Assembly (NCBI GenBank): GCA_002746535.1 | Contig: NVWA01000001.1 | Span: 62,001-126,000, forward strand | DNA: 64,000 bases | Reading direction: 5' to 3' | Source: Planctomycetota bacterium | Lineage (GTDB): Bacteria; Planctomycetota; GCA-2746535 | Shown: positions 9,375 to 18,347 of the stretch, in pieces | Layout: each line of letters starts with the position of its first letter | How positions within the stretch are numbered: position 1 is the first letter of the stretch | Position numbers and translations under genes: made by a program | Notes under the pieces: model-generated | What the model was told of the DNA's origin: nothing | Seen by the model: only the letters and a program-made list of their open reading frames with translations | The model's database searches: none

Positions 9375-10311
9375 AAATTCTAAGATATTTGTCAACGGTC
9401 ATACTGGAATGGTGGGTAGTGCCATTGTTCGGTTCTTATCTGAGAATGGCTTTAATAATTTAATTATGGCATCTACTTCAGAAGTTGATATGCGCAGACA
9501 ACAAGAAGTTGAAAACTATTTTGATAAACATAAACCTGATTATGTTTTTATGGCGGCGGCAAAAGTAGGTGGTATCTATGCTAATAGCCAATATCGAGCA
9601 GAATTTATTTATGATAACTTAATGATAGCCAGTAATTTGATACATTCATGTTATCTATATAAAGTAAAAAAAGCTTTATTTCTAGGTAGTTCATGTGTTT
9701 ATCCAAAATTTGCTGATCAACCTATGACAGAAGATTGCTTGTTGACCAGTGCACTTGAAGAAACTAATGAGCCCTATGCATTGGCTAAGATTGCTGGTAT
9801 CAAATTGGTTGAGAATTATAATCGTCAATATAACACAAACTTTATTAGTTGCATGCCAACTAATCTTTATGGTCTAAGTGATAATTATCATCCAAAAAAT
9901 TCTCATGTTTTACCTTCTTTGATTAGAAAATTTGTTGATGCTTATGAAAATAGTGAAGACGAGGTGGTCGTTTGGGGGGATGGGTCTCCCAAAAGAGAAT
10001 TCTTGTATGTAGATGACTTAGCTGAAGCATGTGTGTTTTTAATGGAAAATTATAAAAATAATAAAACTATTAATATTGGTAGTGCTGTTGAAGTAACCAT
10101 CAAAGAACTTGCAAATATTATTCGTGATCTATTAAATTTTAAATGCAAAATTAAATTTGATGAAAGTATGCCAAACGGCACGCCGAGAAAACTTCTTAAT
10201 AGTGAAAAAATCCATGATTTGGGTTGGAAGCATAAAATTTCTTTGGAGGACGGAATAAAACGTTCTATTGATGATTATTATTCGCGAATTTTACAAAAAG
10301 AACGAACCTAG
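9367..10311 (+). CDS. fcl: GDP-L-fucose synthase
   Basis: This 314-residue epimerase/reductase has the WcaG/Fcl features: [15 protein letters not shown] (Rossmann loop), [28 protein letters not shown] and [13 protein letters not shown] with the catalytic Tyr-x-x-x-Lys. It epimerises C3 and C5 and reduces C4 of GDP-4-keto-6-deoxymannose to give GDP-L-fucose. The start overlaps the end of gmd, and the two form the complete branch from GDP-mannose. It is the last gene of the + strand glycan operon; the next gene is convergent with only 14 bases between stops and no clear GC-rich terminator hairpin. Confidence 0.96.
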   Translation: MDKNSKIFVNGHTGMVGSAIVRFLSENGFNNLIMASTSEVDMRRQQEVENYFDKHKPDYVFMAAAKVGGIYANSQYRAEFIYDNLMIASNLIHSCYLYKVKKALFLGSSCVYPKFADQPMTEDCLLTSALEETNEPYALAKIAGIKLVENYNRQYNTNFISCMPTNLYGLSDNYHPKNSHVLPSLIRKFVDAYENSEDEVVVWGDGSPKREFLYVDDLAEACVFLMENYKNNKTINIGSAVEVTIKELANIIRDLLNFKCKIKFDESMPNGTPRKLLNSEKIHDLGWKHKISLEDGIKRSIDDYYSRILQKERT

Positions 10312-10325
10312 TTTTATTAAAATAA

Positions 10326-11129
10326 TTATTTTCTAAAATTTCTCTTTAAATGTTTCTTTAAATAAGCAATTTTTCTCTTTGCTTGGGCTTTGCTTTGCAA
10401 TTGCCTTTTACCCCCGCCTAAAAGCATAATATATCTCTCATAATGCTTGATAGCCATTTCATAATTATTCATTCCCTCTAATGAAAGGGCCATTCCCCAA
10501 TATGCCATAGAACTGCGACTATTGAAGTTTAAAGTTTTCTTATATTCTTTAAATGCTTCTTGATAGAGGTGTTGGCTGCGTTTTGCATTTCCAGTAACGA
10601 TATGATCGCCTCCAACGTCATTAACTCCATCGCCATCACTGTCTATTTTTATGATTAGCTTATCATATTTACCGGCTTTTTTCCAAATATCTGGCTTGCG
10701 ATTAAAATCAGTATCAAACCAAGAACTTTTCAACGTGTTGCCATCAAAAACTCTTTCGCCGTCTAAATAGCCATCTTCATTGTCATCATAGTGTTCTTTA
10801 TATTTTCTGCTTCTATTATAGAAGTCACTGTATTTGTAATAAATTACTTTTTCTTTTATTCCATTCTCATTAGCATCTCTTTCGATTTTCTGTATTTGTC
10901 CAATGCTGTTATAAAAAACCTTAGTATCATTTCTTTTATTAGAGTCTAAATCATATTCTTTATATCGATTCCCTTTAGCATCCACTTTGTATTTATTTAA
11001 AGCTGATTTTTGAACTTTAATTGGATAAGGGGATTTAGTATCCTTTTTTGATTTGTTACCACTCAATCCTGAACAGCTTAATGACAGAATTAAAATAAGA
11101 ATAAGAGGTATTGTTGATATATATTTCAT
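10326..11129 (-). CDS. Putative lipoprotein with calcium-loop-like repeats and C-terminal TPR
   Basis: The 267-residue protein begins with a lipoprotein-like signal (LILILSLSC, Cys19) that deviates from the strict lipobox. Residues about 50-175 contain five spaced acidic loops such as DLDSNKRND, DDNEDGYLD and DSDGDGVND, which resemble EF-hand or thrombospondin-type-3 calcium loops. The C-terminal 80 residues form a TPR-like pair (AYWGMALSLEGMNNYEMAIKHYERYI) followed by a basic tail. It probably faces the periplasm at a membrane. The function is unknown. Its ATG overlaps the kdsC stop by four bases, so it is the second gene of a two-gene operon with kdsC. Confidence 0.75.
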   Translation of the reverse strand: MKYISTIPLILILILSLSCSGLSGNKSKKDTKSPYPIKVQKSALNKYKVDAKGNRYKEYDLDSNKRNDTKVFYNSIGQIQKIERDANENGIKEKVIYYKYSDFYNRSRKYKEHYDDNEDGYLDGERVFDGNTLKSSWFDTDFNRKPDIWKKAGKYDKLIIKIDSDGDGVNDVGGDHIVTGNAKRSQHLYQEAFKEYKKTLNFNSRSSMAYWGMALSLEGMNNYEMAIKHYERYIMLLGGGKRQLQSKAQAKRKIAYLKKHLKRNFRK

Positions 11130-11665
11130 TTTAATTCTTTCAAAAAATCTTTAATTATATTTTTCTTTTTTTGTTTATTGATAATTAAATCAATTACCTC
11201 TCGTACGGCACCATTTCCAGAATCTAAGACCGTAACATAATCGACTTCTCGTTTCACAGAAAATAATGCTTGAGGAACAGTAAAAGATAGACCACATTTT
11301 TCTATTATTTTAAGATCTAAAATATCATCACCCATATATGCTGTTTCATGCATAGAGATATCCATCTTTGTTTGATATTTTACCAGTTCATCAATTTTAT
11401 TTTTATGACCAACAGAAGCAAAATCAAATTTTAACTCGTTTAATCGATGCATTGATACGTCTGATTTTCTTGCTGAAATAGCACCAATTTTAATACCACA
11501 TTTTTGTGCTAATTTAATACCTAAACCATCAAGTACACTAAAGTTTTTGATTTCTGCCTTGCTTTCAGAATAAATAATTTTGCCATCTGTCAATATATTG
11601 TCAATATCAAGAACAAGCAGCTTGATATGTTGGAATTTAGAGGCAATTGAGGTCATTGAATTCAT
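11126..11665 (-). CDS. kdsC: 3-deoxy-D-manno-octulosonate 8-phosphate phosphatase (KdsC)
   Basis: This 179-residue HAD-superfamily protein matches subclass C0/IIIA KdsC. LLVLDIDNILTDGKI carries the catalytic Asp20 and Asp22 (the usual motif is DxDGVLTDG; here Asn replaces the Gly). VLDGLGIKLAQKCGI, ISARKSDV and AYMGDDILD are the other conserved blocks. It removes phosphate from KDO-8-phosphate in the path to CMP-KDO and lipid A-core. This supports a KDO-containing LPS in the organism. It lacks the cap insertion of other HADs, as expected for this tetrameric family. The divergent YhcC gene starts 130 bases away. Confidence 0.9.
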   Translation of the reverse strand: MNSMTSIASKFQHIKLLVLDIDNILTDGKIIYSESKAEIKNFSVLDGLGIKLAQKCGIKIGAISARKSDVSMHRLNELKFDFASVGHKNKIDELVKYQTKMDISMHETAYMGDDILDLKIIEKCGLSFTVPQALFSVKREVDYVTVLDSGNGAVREVIDLIINKQKKKNIIKDFLKELK

Positions 11666-11794
11666 TTTAAATTTAGAAGGTTATTTATAGACATGTATTT
11701 TATCCATTTCCCAAATATATAACTATAAAATTTTATGAAAATAAATATGACATTGTAAAATACTCCGAATTCTATTAATTACTTTGAAGTAAGA

Positions 11795-12751
11795 ATGTAC
11801 AAATTCCCAGAAAATAAAAGATATCGTATATTACGACCTTGGCTAGAAGAAAAGTTTGGGGGTAGAACCTGGAAGGTGGGTTTGGATGCCGGATTATCTT
11901 GCCCTCATATAAAAGATAATGTAGGCTGTGTTTTTTGTGACCCTCCATCATATACACCGGCTGCCAGAAATGAGGAGCGATTAATTTACAAACAATTGAT
12001 TGCGGGAATTAGTGGTGTAAAAAAAGCCCATCGATTCGCGGATAGGTTTATCGCTTATTTTCAATCGGGAACAAATACTTTTGGAAATATAAATTATTTA
12101 AGGGAAGTCTTTAGTCAATCATTAAATCATCCTGATGTAGTTTGTTTATCTATTGGTACTAGACCAGATTGTATTTCCAATAAAATGCTTGATATGATTT
12201 CAGAGGTTGCAGGAGATAAACATGTAATTATTGAATATGGTTTACAATCTATTAATGAAGAGAGAGCAAAATGGATGAATAGAGGCCATGATCTAGAATG
12301 TTTTAATAAAGCCGTATTGAAAACGGCAGCGTATGGTTTCGATGTTGTTACACATGTCATGGTAGGTTTTCAAGATGAATCAAAGAAAGATATGATTGAA
12401 TTGGCAAAGTTCTGTGGTGATTTACCCATAAATGGAATTAAAATTCACAATTTGCATGTAACGATTAATACCCCATTAGCGGAATGGTATTTTAATGGTG
12501 AATATAAACTTATTTCACAAGAAGAATATATTGGGCTGGTTTGTGATATTATAGAACATCTTCCTAAGGAAATGGCAATTCATAGAGTCAGTGCTAGTTC
12601 TCCAAGACCGTATTTAGTGGCACCTGAATGGTGCCGAAGTTCTCCGGCAAATTCCCAATTAATTGATAATGAGTTATTGAGAAGAGATACATGGCAAGGG
12701 AAACATAAAAACAATAATATTTTTGAAGAAAGTAGATTAAATAAATGTTAG
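11795..12751 (+). CDS. Radical SAM protein, YhcC/TIGR01212-like
   Basis: The 318-residue protein starts FGGRTWKVGLDAGLSCPH and has the [4Fe-4S] cysteines C36, C45 and C48 (CPHIKDNVGCVFC), the spaced triad of the YhcC branch. AYFQSGTNTFG and LSIGTRPDCI follow in the TIM-barrel as in that family, and GIKIHNLHV is near the end of the barrel. YhcC-like proteins are radical SAM enzymes of uncertain substrate, related to Elp3. The gene overlaps serS by seven bases, so a link to tRNA or translation is plausible but unproven. No clear Shine-Dalgarno precedes the ATG. Confidence 0.88.
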   Translation: MYKFPENKRYRILRPWLEEKFGGRTWKVGLDAGLSCPHIKDNVGCVFCDPPSYTPAARNEERLIYKQLIAGISGVKKAHRFADRFIAYFQSGTNTFGNINYLREVFSQSLNHPDVVCLSIGTRPDCISNKMLDMISEVAGDKHVIIEYGLQSINEERAKWMNRGHDLECFNKAVLKTAAYGFDVVTHVMVGFQDESKKDMIELAKFCGDLPINGIKIHNLHVTINTPLAEWYFNGEYKLISQEEYIGLVCDIIEHLPKEMAIHRVSASSPRPYLVAPEWCRSSPANSQLIDNELLRRDTWQGKHKNNNIFEESRLNKC

Positions 12752-14013
12752 ATATTAAGCAAATTAGAAGCGAAGTTTTAAAAATTGAAGAATTACTCAA
12801 AAGAAGAAATAAAGAAATCAATTTGCAATCCTTAATTAATCTGGACCAAGATTGTCGTAAACTCATTACTGAAAGTGAATCTTTACAATCAGAAGTTAAA
12901 GCAAAATCAAAAGAAATTGGTTTGGCGATGAAAGAAAATGGAAATGCTGATGCCATTAAATCTCAAGTAAGTGATTTGAAAATTAAGAAAGAGTCTGTCG
13001 ATTTGAAATTAAAGGATCTTGAAGAAAAAATTAAAAATATTTTATTAACGACTCCAAATATTCCTCACGAAAGTGTGCCCATTGGTACAAATGAAGATGA
13101 TAATATTGAAGTTAGAACTTGGGGAAAACCAAACGATTATGAATTTGAGGCGCTGAATCATGATGATTTAGGAGTATCGTTGGGCATTCTAGATTTTGAA
13201 CGTGCTGCTAAGATAAGTGGAGCAAGGTTTACTTTTTTATCTGGTGCAGGGGCGCAATTAGAAAGAGCCTTGATAAATTTTATGCTTGATGAACATAGAG
13301 AAAGGGGATATATTGAGTATTGCCCACCATTGTTGGTATTGCCTGAAACTATGCTAGCAACTGGCCAATTACCAAAATTTGAAGAAGATTTATATAAAAC
13401 AAATGTTGGCAGTTATTTAATCCCTACTGCAGAAGTTCCTTTAACTAGTTTATACAAAGATGAATTTATCAATGTGAATTCTACAAAAAAACTTACAGCT
13501 TATACACCTTGTTTTAGATCTGAAGCAGGCAGTGCTGGTAAAGATGTTAAAGGAATGATCAGGCAGCATCAATTTGATAAAGTCGAGTTAGTTAAAATAT
13601 GTCATCCGGATAATTCATATGATGAATTGGAAAGTATGACTGATGATGCAGAAAATATATTAAGAAAGTTGAATTTGCCTTACAGGACAGTTGTTCTTTG
13701 TACCGGAGATATGGGATTTAATGCTGCAAAAACATATGATATAGAAGTTTGGTTGCCAGGTCAAAATAAATACCGTGAAATATCTTCATGTTCTAATTGC
13801 ACTGATTTTCAAGCAAGACGAGCGAATATTAAATTTAAAGAAGACAAGAAAAATTTACATGTCCACACCTTAAACGGATCTGGTCTAGCTGTCGGAAGGA
13901 CTCTTGTGGCAGTTCTCGAAAATTATCAACAAAAAGATGGAAGTATTCAAATCCCAGATGTATTGGTACCATATATGAATGGCAAAAAAATAATTAATAA
14001 AGAAGGTAAGTGA
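12745..14013 (+). CDS. serS: Seryl-tRNA synthetase
   Basis: This 422-residue protein has full family length. Residues 1-110 form the antiparallel coiled-coil arm that grips the long variable arm of tRNA-Ser. The class II core follows with motif 2 (FRSEAGSAGKDVKGMIRQH) and motif 3 (GSGLAVGRTLVAVLENYQ). The TAEVPLTSLY segment binds serine. It charges tRNA-Ser with serine in the cytoplasm. The start overlaps the radical SAM gene, and the stop abuts the start of the next kinase gene, so the three are probably cotranscribed. Confidence 0.97.
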   Translation: MLDIKQIRSEVLKIEELLKRRNKEINLQSLINLDQDCRKLITESESLQSEVKAKSKEIGLAMKENGNADAIKSQVSDLKIKKESVDLKLKDLEEKIKNILLTTPNIPHESVPIGTNEDDNIEVRTWGKPNDYEFEALNHDDLGVSLGILDFERAAKISGARFTFLSGAGAQLERALINFMLDEHRERGYIEYCPPLLVLPETMLATGQLPKFEEDLYKTNVGSYLIPTAEVPLTSLYKDEFINVNSTKKLTAYTPCFRSEAGSAGKDVKGMIRQHQFDKVELVKICHPDNSYDELESMTDDAENILRKLNLPYRTVVLCTGDMGFNAAKTYDIEVWLPGQNKYREISSCSNCTDFQARRANIKFKEDKKNLHVHTLNGSGLAVGRTLVAVLENYQQKDGSIQIPDVLVPYMNGKKIINKEGK

Positions 14014-15114
14014 ATGAGTATTCTTAAAATTAAACCACAAAATTCTGTAAAGTTCGATTTAGTATCCCTAGGTGAAATCATGTTAAGGCTAGATCCTGGA
14101 GATGGAAGAGTGCGTACTGCTCGAAACTTTAATGCTTGGGAGGGTGGAGGTGAATATAATGTGGCTCGAGGACTTAAGAAATGTTTTGGATTAAACACTG
14201 CCGCCGTAACTGCTTTTGCAGACAACGATGTTGGTCATCTGGTTGAAGACTTAATGATGCAAGGTGGGGTAGATACTTCATACGTAAAATGGATTCCTTA
14301 TGATGGCATTGGTCGTAATGTCAGAAATGGTTTGAATTTCACCGAAAAAGGTTTTGGTATTCGTGCAGCGTTAGGTGTACCTGATAGAGGTAATACAGCC
14401 GCATCTCAACTTAAAAAAGGTGATATTGATTGGGACAAAATATTTTCTAAAGATGGAGCACGATGGTTTCACACGGGAGGCATTTATGCGGCTTTATCTG
14501 AAACGACAGCAGATGTTATAGAAGAGGCAATGAAGTCTGCGAAAAAGAATGGAACTATAATATCTTACGATTTAAATTATAGACCTTCCTTGTGGGAAAC
14601 TATTGGTGGAAAGAAAAAAGCCCAGGAGGTGAATCGTCGTTTAGCTCAATATGTTGATGTTATGATCGGAAATGAAGAAGATTTCACAGCAAGTCTTGGC
14701 TTTGAGGTTGAAGGTGCTAGCGAAGATTTTAGTAATCTTGATGTTAGTAGTTATCAGAAAATGATTAAGAACGCTATCGACAAATTCCCCAATTTTAAAG
14801 TGGCAGCGACAACTCTCCGAAATGCTAAAACTGCAACCGTCAATGATTGGGGCGCAATGATTTGGGCAGGCGGAGCATTTTACGAAGCTCTTATAAAAGA
14901 AAATTTAGAAATATACGATCGCGTCGGAGGCGGGGATAGTTTTGCTTCTGGTTTAATCTACGGCTTTTTAGAAGGATGTGATCCTTTGAAAGCAGTTAAT
15001 TATGGTGCTGCGCATGGTGCCCTTGCAATGACCACTCCCGGCGATACGAGTATGGTAACAAAGGCTGAAGTTGAAAGAGCAATGCGGGGTGGTTCGGCAA
15101 GAGTTATTAGATAA
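14014..15114 (+). CDS. PfkB-family sugar kinase, 2-keto-3-deoxygluconate kinase-like
   Basis: The 366-residue ribokinase-fold protein begins FDLVSLGEIMLRLDPGDGRV and has AWEGGGEYNVARGLKKCFG, the sugar-binding glycine pair of the family. YDRVGGGDSFASGLIYG near residue 310 is the ATP/anion-hole motif with the catalytic Asp. The N-terminal GEIMLRLDP wording is closest to 2-dehydro-3-deoxygluconokinases (KdgK), which phosphorylate KDG with ATP in uronate catabolism. The exact sugar is inferred. It begins directly after the serS stop without a gap, although the two functions are unrelated. Confidence 0.85.
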   Translation: MSILKIKPQNSVKFDLVSLGEIMLRLDPGDGRVRTARNFNAWEGGGEYNVARGLKKCFGLNTAAVTAFADNDVGHLVEDLMMQGGVDTSYVKWIPYDGIGRNVRNGLNFTEKGFGIRAALGVPDRGNTAASQLKKGDIDWDKIFSKDGARWFHTGGIYAALSETTADVIEEAMKSAKKNGTIISYDLNYRPSLWETIGGKKKAQEVNRRLAQYVDVMIGNEEDFTASLGFEVEGASEDFSNLDVSSYQKMIKNAIDKFPNFKVAATTLRNAKTATVNDWGAMIWAGGAFYEALIKENLEIYDRVGGGDSFASGLIYGFLEGCDPLKAVNYGAAHGALAMTTPGDTSMVTKAEVERAMRGGSARVIR

Positions 15115-15138
15115 CAACAAATCAACTTTTATTGAATA

Positions 15139-15714
15139 TTAATCTTTTTTATTAAAAAATTCTTCTATGGTAGTACTTTTCTCAATTTTAAGTTTTTTAC
15201 CAGTATTCATATTTATGATAAAATATTCATTATTTATCTTTTGAATTGTTTTTTGATTTAAATTTTGCTTTAGCTTTGTTTTAGGCGTTTGATACTCAAT
15301 TAATTTTTGTTTAGCCACAAAAATTAATAAAATATTAAAAATTATGAATAGTAAAACATAAATAAAAAGGATTTTTTTATTACCTAAATTAAGTGAGTTT
15401 CTTTTCCAATTAAGTGAATCAATTAATTGCGTTTCATCTTGTAATACCTCTTTGAATATAGAAATGATTTTTTCAGATGAAAGTATTTCTGTGCATATCA
15501 TAGGGTATTTGTCATGTGGCAAGTTTCTTTTTAATAAATACTCATTTGGTTGTTCACCAGTTGTCGCATCTATATAAGAACCATTTGATGTTGATAATGA
15601 TGTAACAGCATTTTTTTGAAAAGTAATATTGGAACTAAATGATTCTGAAATATGTGTATTATTTGGGAGTTTTATTTTTCCTAATAAAGGACTGATTAAT
15701 ATATTTGTTTTCAT
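15139..15714 (-). CDS. Hypothetical single-pass membrane protein
   Basis: I do not recognise this 191-residue protein. It has no signal peptide. Residues about 114-134 form one strong hydrophobic segment (LFIYVLLFIIFNILLIFV) between a roughly 110-residue N-terminal part and a short, Lys-rich C-terminal part. By the positive-inside rule the flanking GNKK before the segment suggests an N-in orientation, weakly. It is transcribed after the sigma-54 activator gene with a gap of 47 bases and the same strand, so it may be cotranscribed. The base composition matches the surroundings. I assign no function. Confidence 0.65.
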   Translation of the reverse strand: MKTNILISPLLGKIKLPNNTHISESFSSNITFQKNAVTSLSTSNGSYIDATTGEQPNEYLLKRNLPHDKYPMICTEILSSEKIISIFKEVLQDETQLIDSLNWKRNSLNLGNKKILFIYVLLFIIFNILLIFVAKQKLIEYQTPKTKLKQNLNQKTIQKINNEYFIINMNTGKKLKIEKSTTIEEFFNKKD

Positions 15715-15761
15715 GATTAAATTTTATTAAAATCCGTACTTAAATATAGTTTCATGTTGAA

Positions 15762-18176
15762 TCATTTGGTTAATATTTTAGAGAAATAATGAGTTCGTGG
15801 AGCAGCACTAGGTTCAATTTTGACTATAAAGTTATCCTTAATCAACTGTTTTAGATCTTTTGATGTTGTTTGAGGAGATACTTCTAAGTGTTGGCATATT
15901 TCTTTTCTGGTTAAATCAATGTGTTTTTCAAATAATATTTTAAGTTTTTGAATTCTACGTAGCGGCGATGTGCTTTTACTTATTAATTCATCCATATTAA
16001 TTGTTGTATTTTGTGCAGGTTTTATTTCCTTTGAAGCATTTTCTGTTTTAACCATATTTAATTTAGATGTTTTAATCTCATTGATTTCTGTAGTGTAATA
16101 TTCTGGATTTTCCCATGTTTTATTTTTAGAAATTTTTTCTAGATACACTCTAATTTTTAGATCTAAATCATTAAGTGTAAAATTTGTTTTACCTGGATTC
16201 ATTAAGGCCATAAATTCAATTTCATTTTTTAATTCTCTTATATTACCAGGCCAAGGATATTCTTCCATTGCAGCTACAAATTCATCTGAAAAAGATAATT
16301 TCTGATTAGATCTTTTAATTGATGAAATATATGATTCAGATAGCTGCATAATATCAATTTTTCTATCTCTTAGAGGGGGTAACCAAAAGTTCAACCTTTG
16401 TAGTCTAAATAATAAATCTTTTCTAAAACGACCTGTAGTAGTTAGTTCTTCTAGAGGTGCATTTGTAGCGGCAATTGCTCTACAATTAATTTGAATATTT
16501 TTATTTGATCCCACCGGTCTAATTTCACCAGTTTCTAGAACTCTAAGCAAAGCAATTTGTAACCTTGGTGATATATCACCTATTTCATCTAAAAAAATAG
16601 TACCATTTTTTGCTTCCTCAAATAGTCCTTTTCGATTGTGTGTAGCTCCAGTAAAAGATCCTTTTTGATGTCCAAATAATTCAGATTCTAAAATTGTATC
16701 TGATATTGCGGCACAGTTAACCGTTATGAAAGGCGATTTATTTCTTAAGCTTTCTTCATAAAGTGCTTTGGCTACAACTTCCTTTCCTGTTCCTGTCTCT
16801 CCTGTAATCAAAACAGGCAGATCTAACTTTGCGTAACTTTTAACTTTTTCTCTAATTTCTTGGGCAGAAAGACTTTCACCAAGAATTCGATTAATTCCGG
16901 TTAGTCCAGATGAGCTTGAGTTTGTTTCTGTCACTTTAGCGACTTCAGTTTGTTTGTTTTTTGATAAATTCATTCCTATTTTTAGTATTCTTAAGGGGTT
17001 CAACTCTTTTGCTAATCTTAATTCTAAATCCAATCGGCCCCAACTTTCATTCAATTCAACGTCTTCCATGAATTTTGAAAAATAACAGTGGGCATCATCC
17101 AAATTTTCTTCTAATAGTGATATTCTTGCTAAATAAAAATTATCGAAATAATGATGATTTCCATTTTTATGTCTTTGGAAAAGTATTCTTTTTGCATTTT
17201 CAATATTTGAAGAAGCTAATTCAGCTCGTATTAAATTGAATGACGTAAAGTTTTGAGATTGTGTCAAACCATTTTGAATGTCTTCATTTGTTCTCGCCCA
17301 GATAAGTGCATCTTGCTTTTTGTTTTCTAATAAACATTCAATGATTAAAATCCAGGTTGGATAATATAATTGATCTTCATCTTTTGTTAAAAAAGATGTT
17401 GGCGTAAGATTTAAAGATAGTTGTTCTTTTTGATTTGAAAATAAGACGACATGATAAATATTTAATAATATTCTCTGTGTATAATATAGACCAAATTCTA
17501 AATATGCTTGATCGACTAAAGATTCATGATGTAAGTCTACTTCGGGTAGCAATGCCATTGCATCATTAAATCTACCTGCTTCTGTATGATCTAAAAACCT
17601 TACAAATTGAAAGGCATGGTGCAGATCAGAGTTTTTTGTTTCGAATTCTTTCTCTTTAATTAACTTTTCAATGTATGATTTTGCTATACCTTGCCTAGCT
17701 AATGTAAAAGCATAATGCAATCTTAGTTTTTTTTGACTTGGTGAGTTCCTTGGTGTGATTTCAATGCAATGTAGAAGTGTTGATTTTAATTCATCAAAAC
17801 CAAAGTACATCTCGGCTTCCATTTGTTTTAAATATGTTAATACTTCAATATATACATTTTCTTTTTCCTTTGCCTTTGCTTTGGCAAGGTCAATTAGAAA
17901 TTTTGCTTCTCTAATTCTTTTTGATTTTAAAGAGATTAGGGACCATAGGCAATAATAAATGATTGCTATGTTTGGATCTTCAGACTCAAAAGGATAGTTC
18001 TCTGCTTTTTCTAATGCAATTTCCATATTACCTTCGCCTACAAACGCATCACTAAAGCTTATCATATTTAGAAGGATTCTATTTTTTGATTGTAGATAAT
18101 TCCTCAAAGTAACCGTTATTGAGTTTGAACTTTGTAGGAACTCTTTTAAAAAATCATTTATCTCGTCGTGACTCAT
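15762..18176 (-). CDS. Sigma-54-dependent transcriptional activator with TPR-like sensor and winged-helix C-terminus
   Basis: This 804-residue protein has three parts. Residues 1-410 are alpha-helical repeats with TPR character. Residues about 430-660 are the AAA+ sigma-54 interaction domain: Walker A GETGTGKE, the sigma-54 contact loop GSFTGA (consensus GAFTGA), Walker B FLDEIGD and the arginine-finger region RFRKDLLFRLQ. The C-terminal 60 residues (RKEICQHLEVSPQTTSKDLKQLI) look like a DeoR/winged-helix DNA-binding domain rather than the usual Fis-type helix. No receiver domain is present, so input probably comes by protein or ligand binding to the repeats. It is divergent from the MFS-like gene at 18348, whose upstream region has a sigma-54 promoter match. 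Confidence 0.92.
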   Translation of the reverse strand: MSHDEINDFLKEFLQSSNSITVTLRNYLQSKNRILLNMISFSDAFVGEGNMEIALEKAENYPFESEDPNIAIIYYCLWSLISLKSKRIREAKFLIDLAKAKAKEKENVYIEVLTYLKQMEAEMYFGFDELKSTLLHCIEITPRNSPSQKKLRLHYAFTLARQGIAKSYIEKLIKEKEFETKNSDLHHAFQFVRFLDHTEAGRFNDAMALLPEVDLHHESLVDQAYLEFGLYYTQRILLNIYHVVLFSNQKEQLSLNLTPTSFLTKDEDQLYYPTWILIIECLLENKKQDALIWARTNEDIQNGLTQSQNFTSFNLIRAELASSNIENAKRILFQRHKNGNHHYFDNFYLARISLLEENLDDAHCYFSKFMEDVELNESWGRLDLELRLAKELNPLRILKIGMNLSKNKQTEVAKVTETNSSSSGLTGINRILGESLSAQEIREKVKSYAKLDLPVLITGETGTGKEVVAKALYEESLRNKSPFITVNCAAISDTILESELFGHQKGSFTGATHNRKGLFEEAKNGTIFLDEIGDISPRLQIALLRVLETGEIRPVGSNKNIQINCRAIAATNAPLEELTTTGRFRKDLLFRLQRLNFWLPPLRDRKIDIMQLSESYISSIKRSNQKLSFSDEFVAAMEEYPWPGNIRELKNEIEFMALMNPGKTNFTLNDLDLKIRVYLEKISKNKTWENPEYYTTEINEIKTSKLNMVKTENASKEIKPAQNTTINMDELISKSTSPLRRIQKLKILFEKHIDLTRKEICQHLEVSPQTTSKDLKQLIKDNFIVKIEPSAAPRTHYFSKILTK

Positions 18177-18244
18177 TTGTATTCCATAAAATCAAAAGGT
18201 ATCTTTATGATAGCATAATTATTGAATACTATCTTAAAATATAT

Positions 18245-18263
18245 TATAAACAATCTATAAACA
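18245..18263. repeat. Direct repeat TATAAACA x2, 11-bp period
   Basis: TATAAACA occurs at 18245-18252 and again at 18256-18263, one helical turn apart, in the divergent region between the sigma-54 activator and the MFS-like gene. It lies about 35-50 bases upstream of the candidate -24 element. It could be a binding site for the winged-helix activator. The sequence is AT-rich, so a chance repeat is possible. Confidence 0.3.
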
Positions 18264-18295
18264 TCCTATTAAATTCACTTATTTGACTTTTTTGT

Positions 18296-18312
18296 TGGCA
18301 TTGATGATGCTT
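18296..18312 (+). promoter_or_regulatory. Candidate sigma-54 (-24/-12) promoter
   Basis: TTGGCAT followed by ATGCTT gives the GG at 18297-18298 and the GC at 18309-18310 separated by exactly ten bases, the invariant spacing of -24/-12 promoters (consensus TGGCAC-N5-TTGC). The -24 half matches five of six consensus bases and the -12 half differs at one T. The predicted start is near 18322, with an AGGTGA ribosome site at 18339-18344 before the ATG at 18348. It lies beside a gene for a sigma-54 activator, which strengthens the call. Confidence 0.6.
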
Positions 18313-18347
18313 ATGAGATGAGTATGAATTACTTTACTAGGTGAGCC

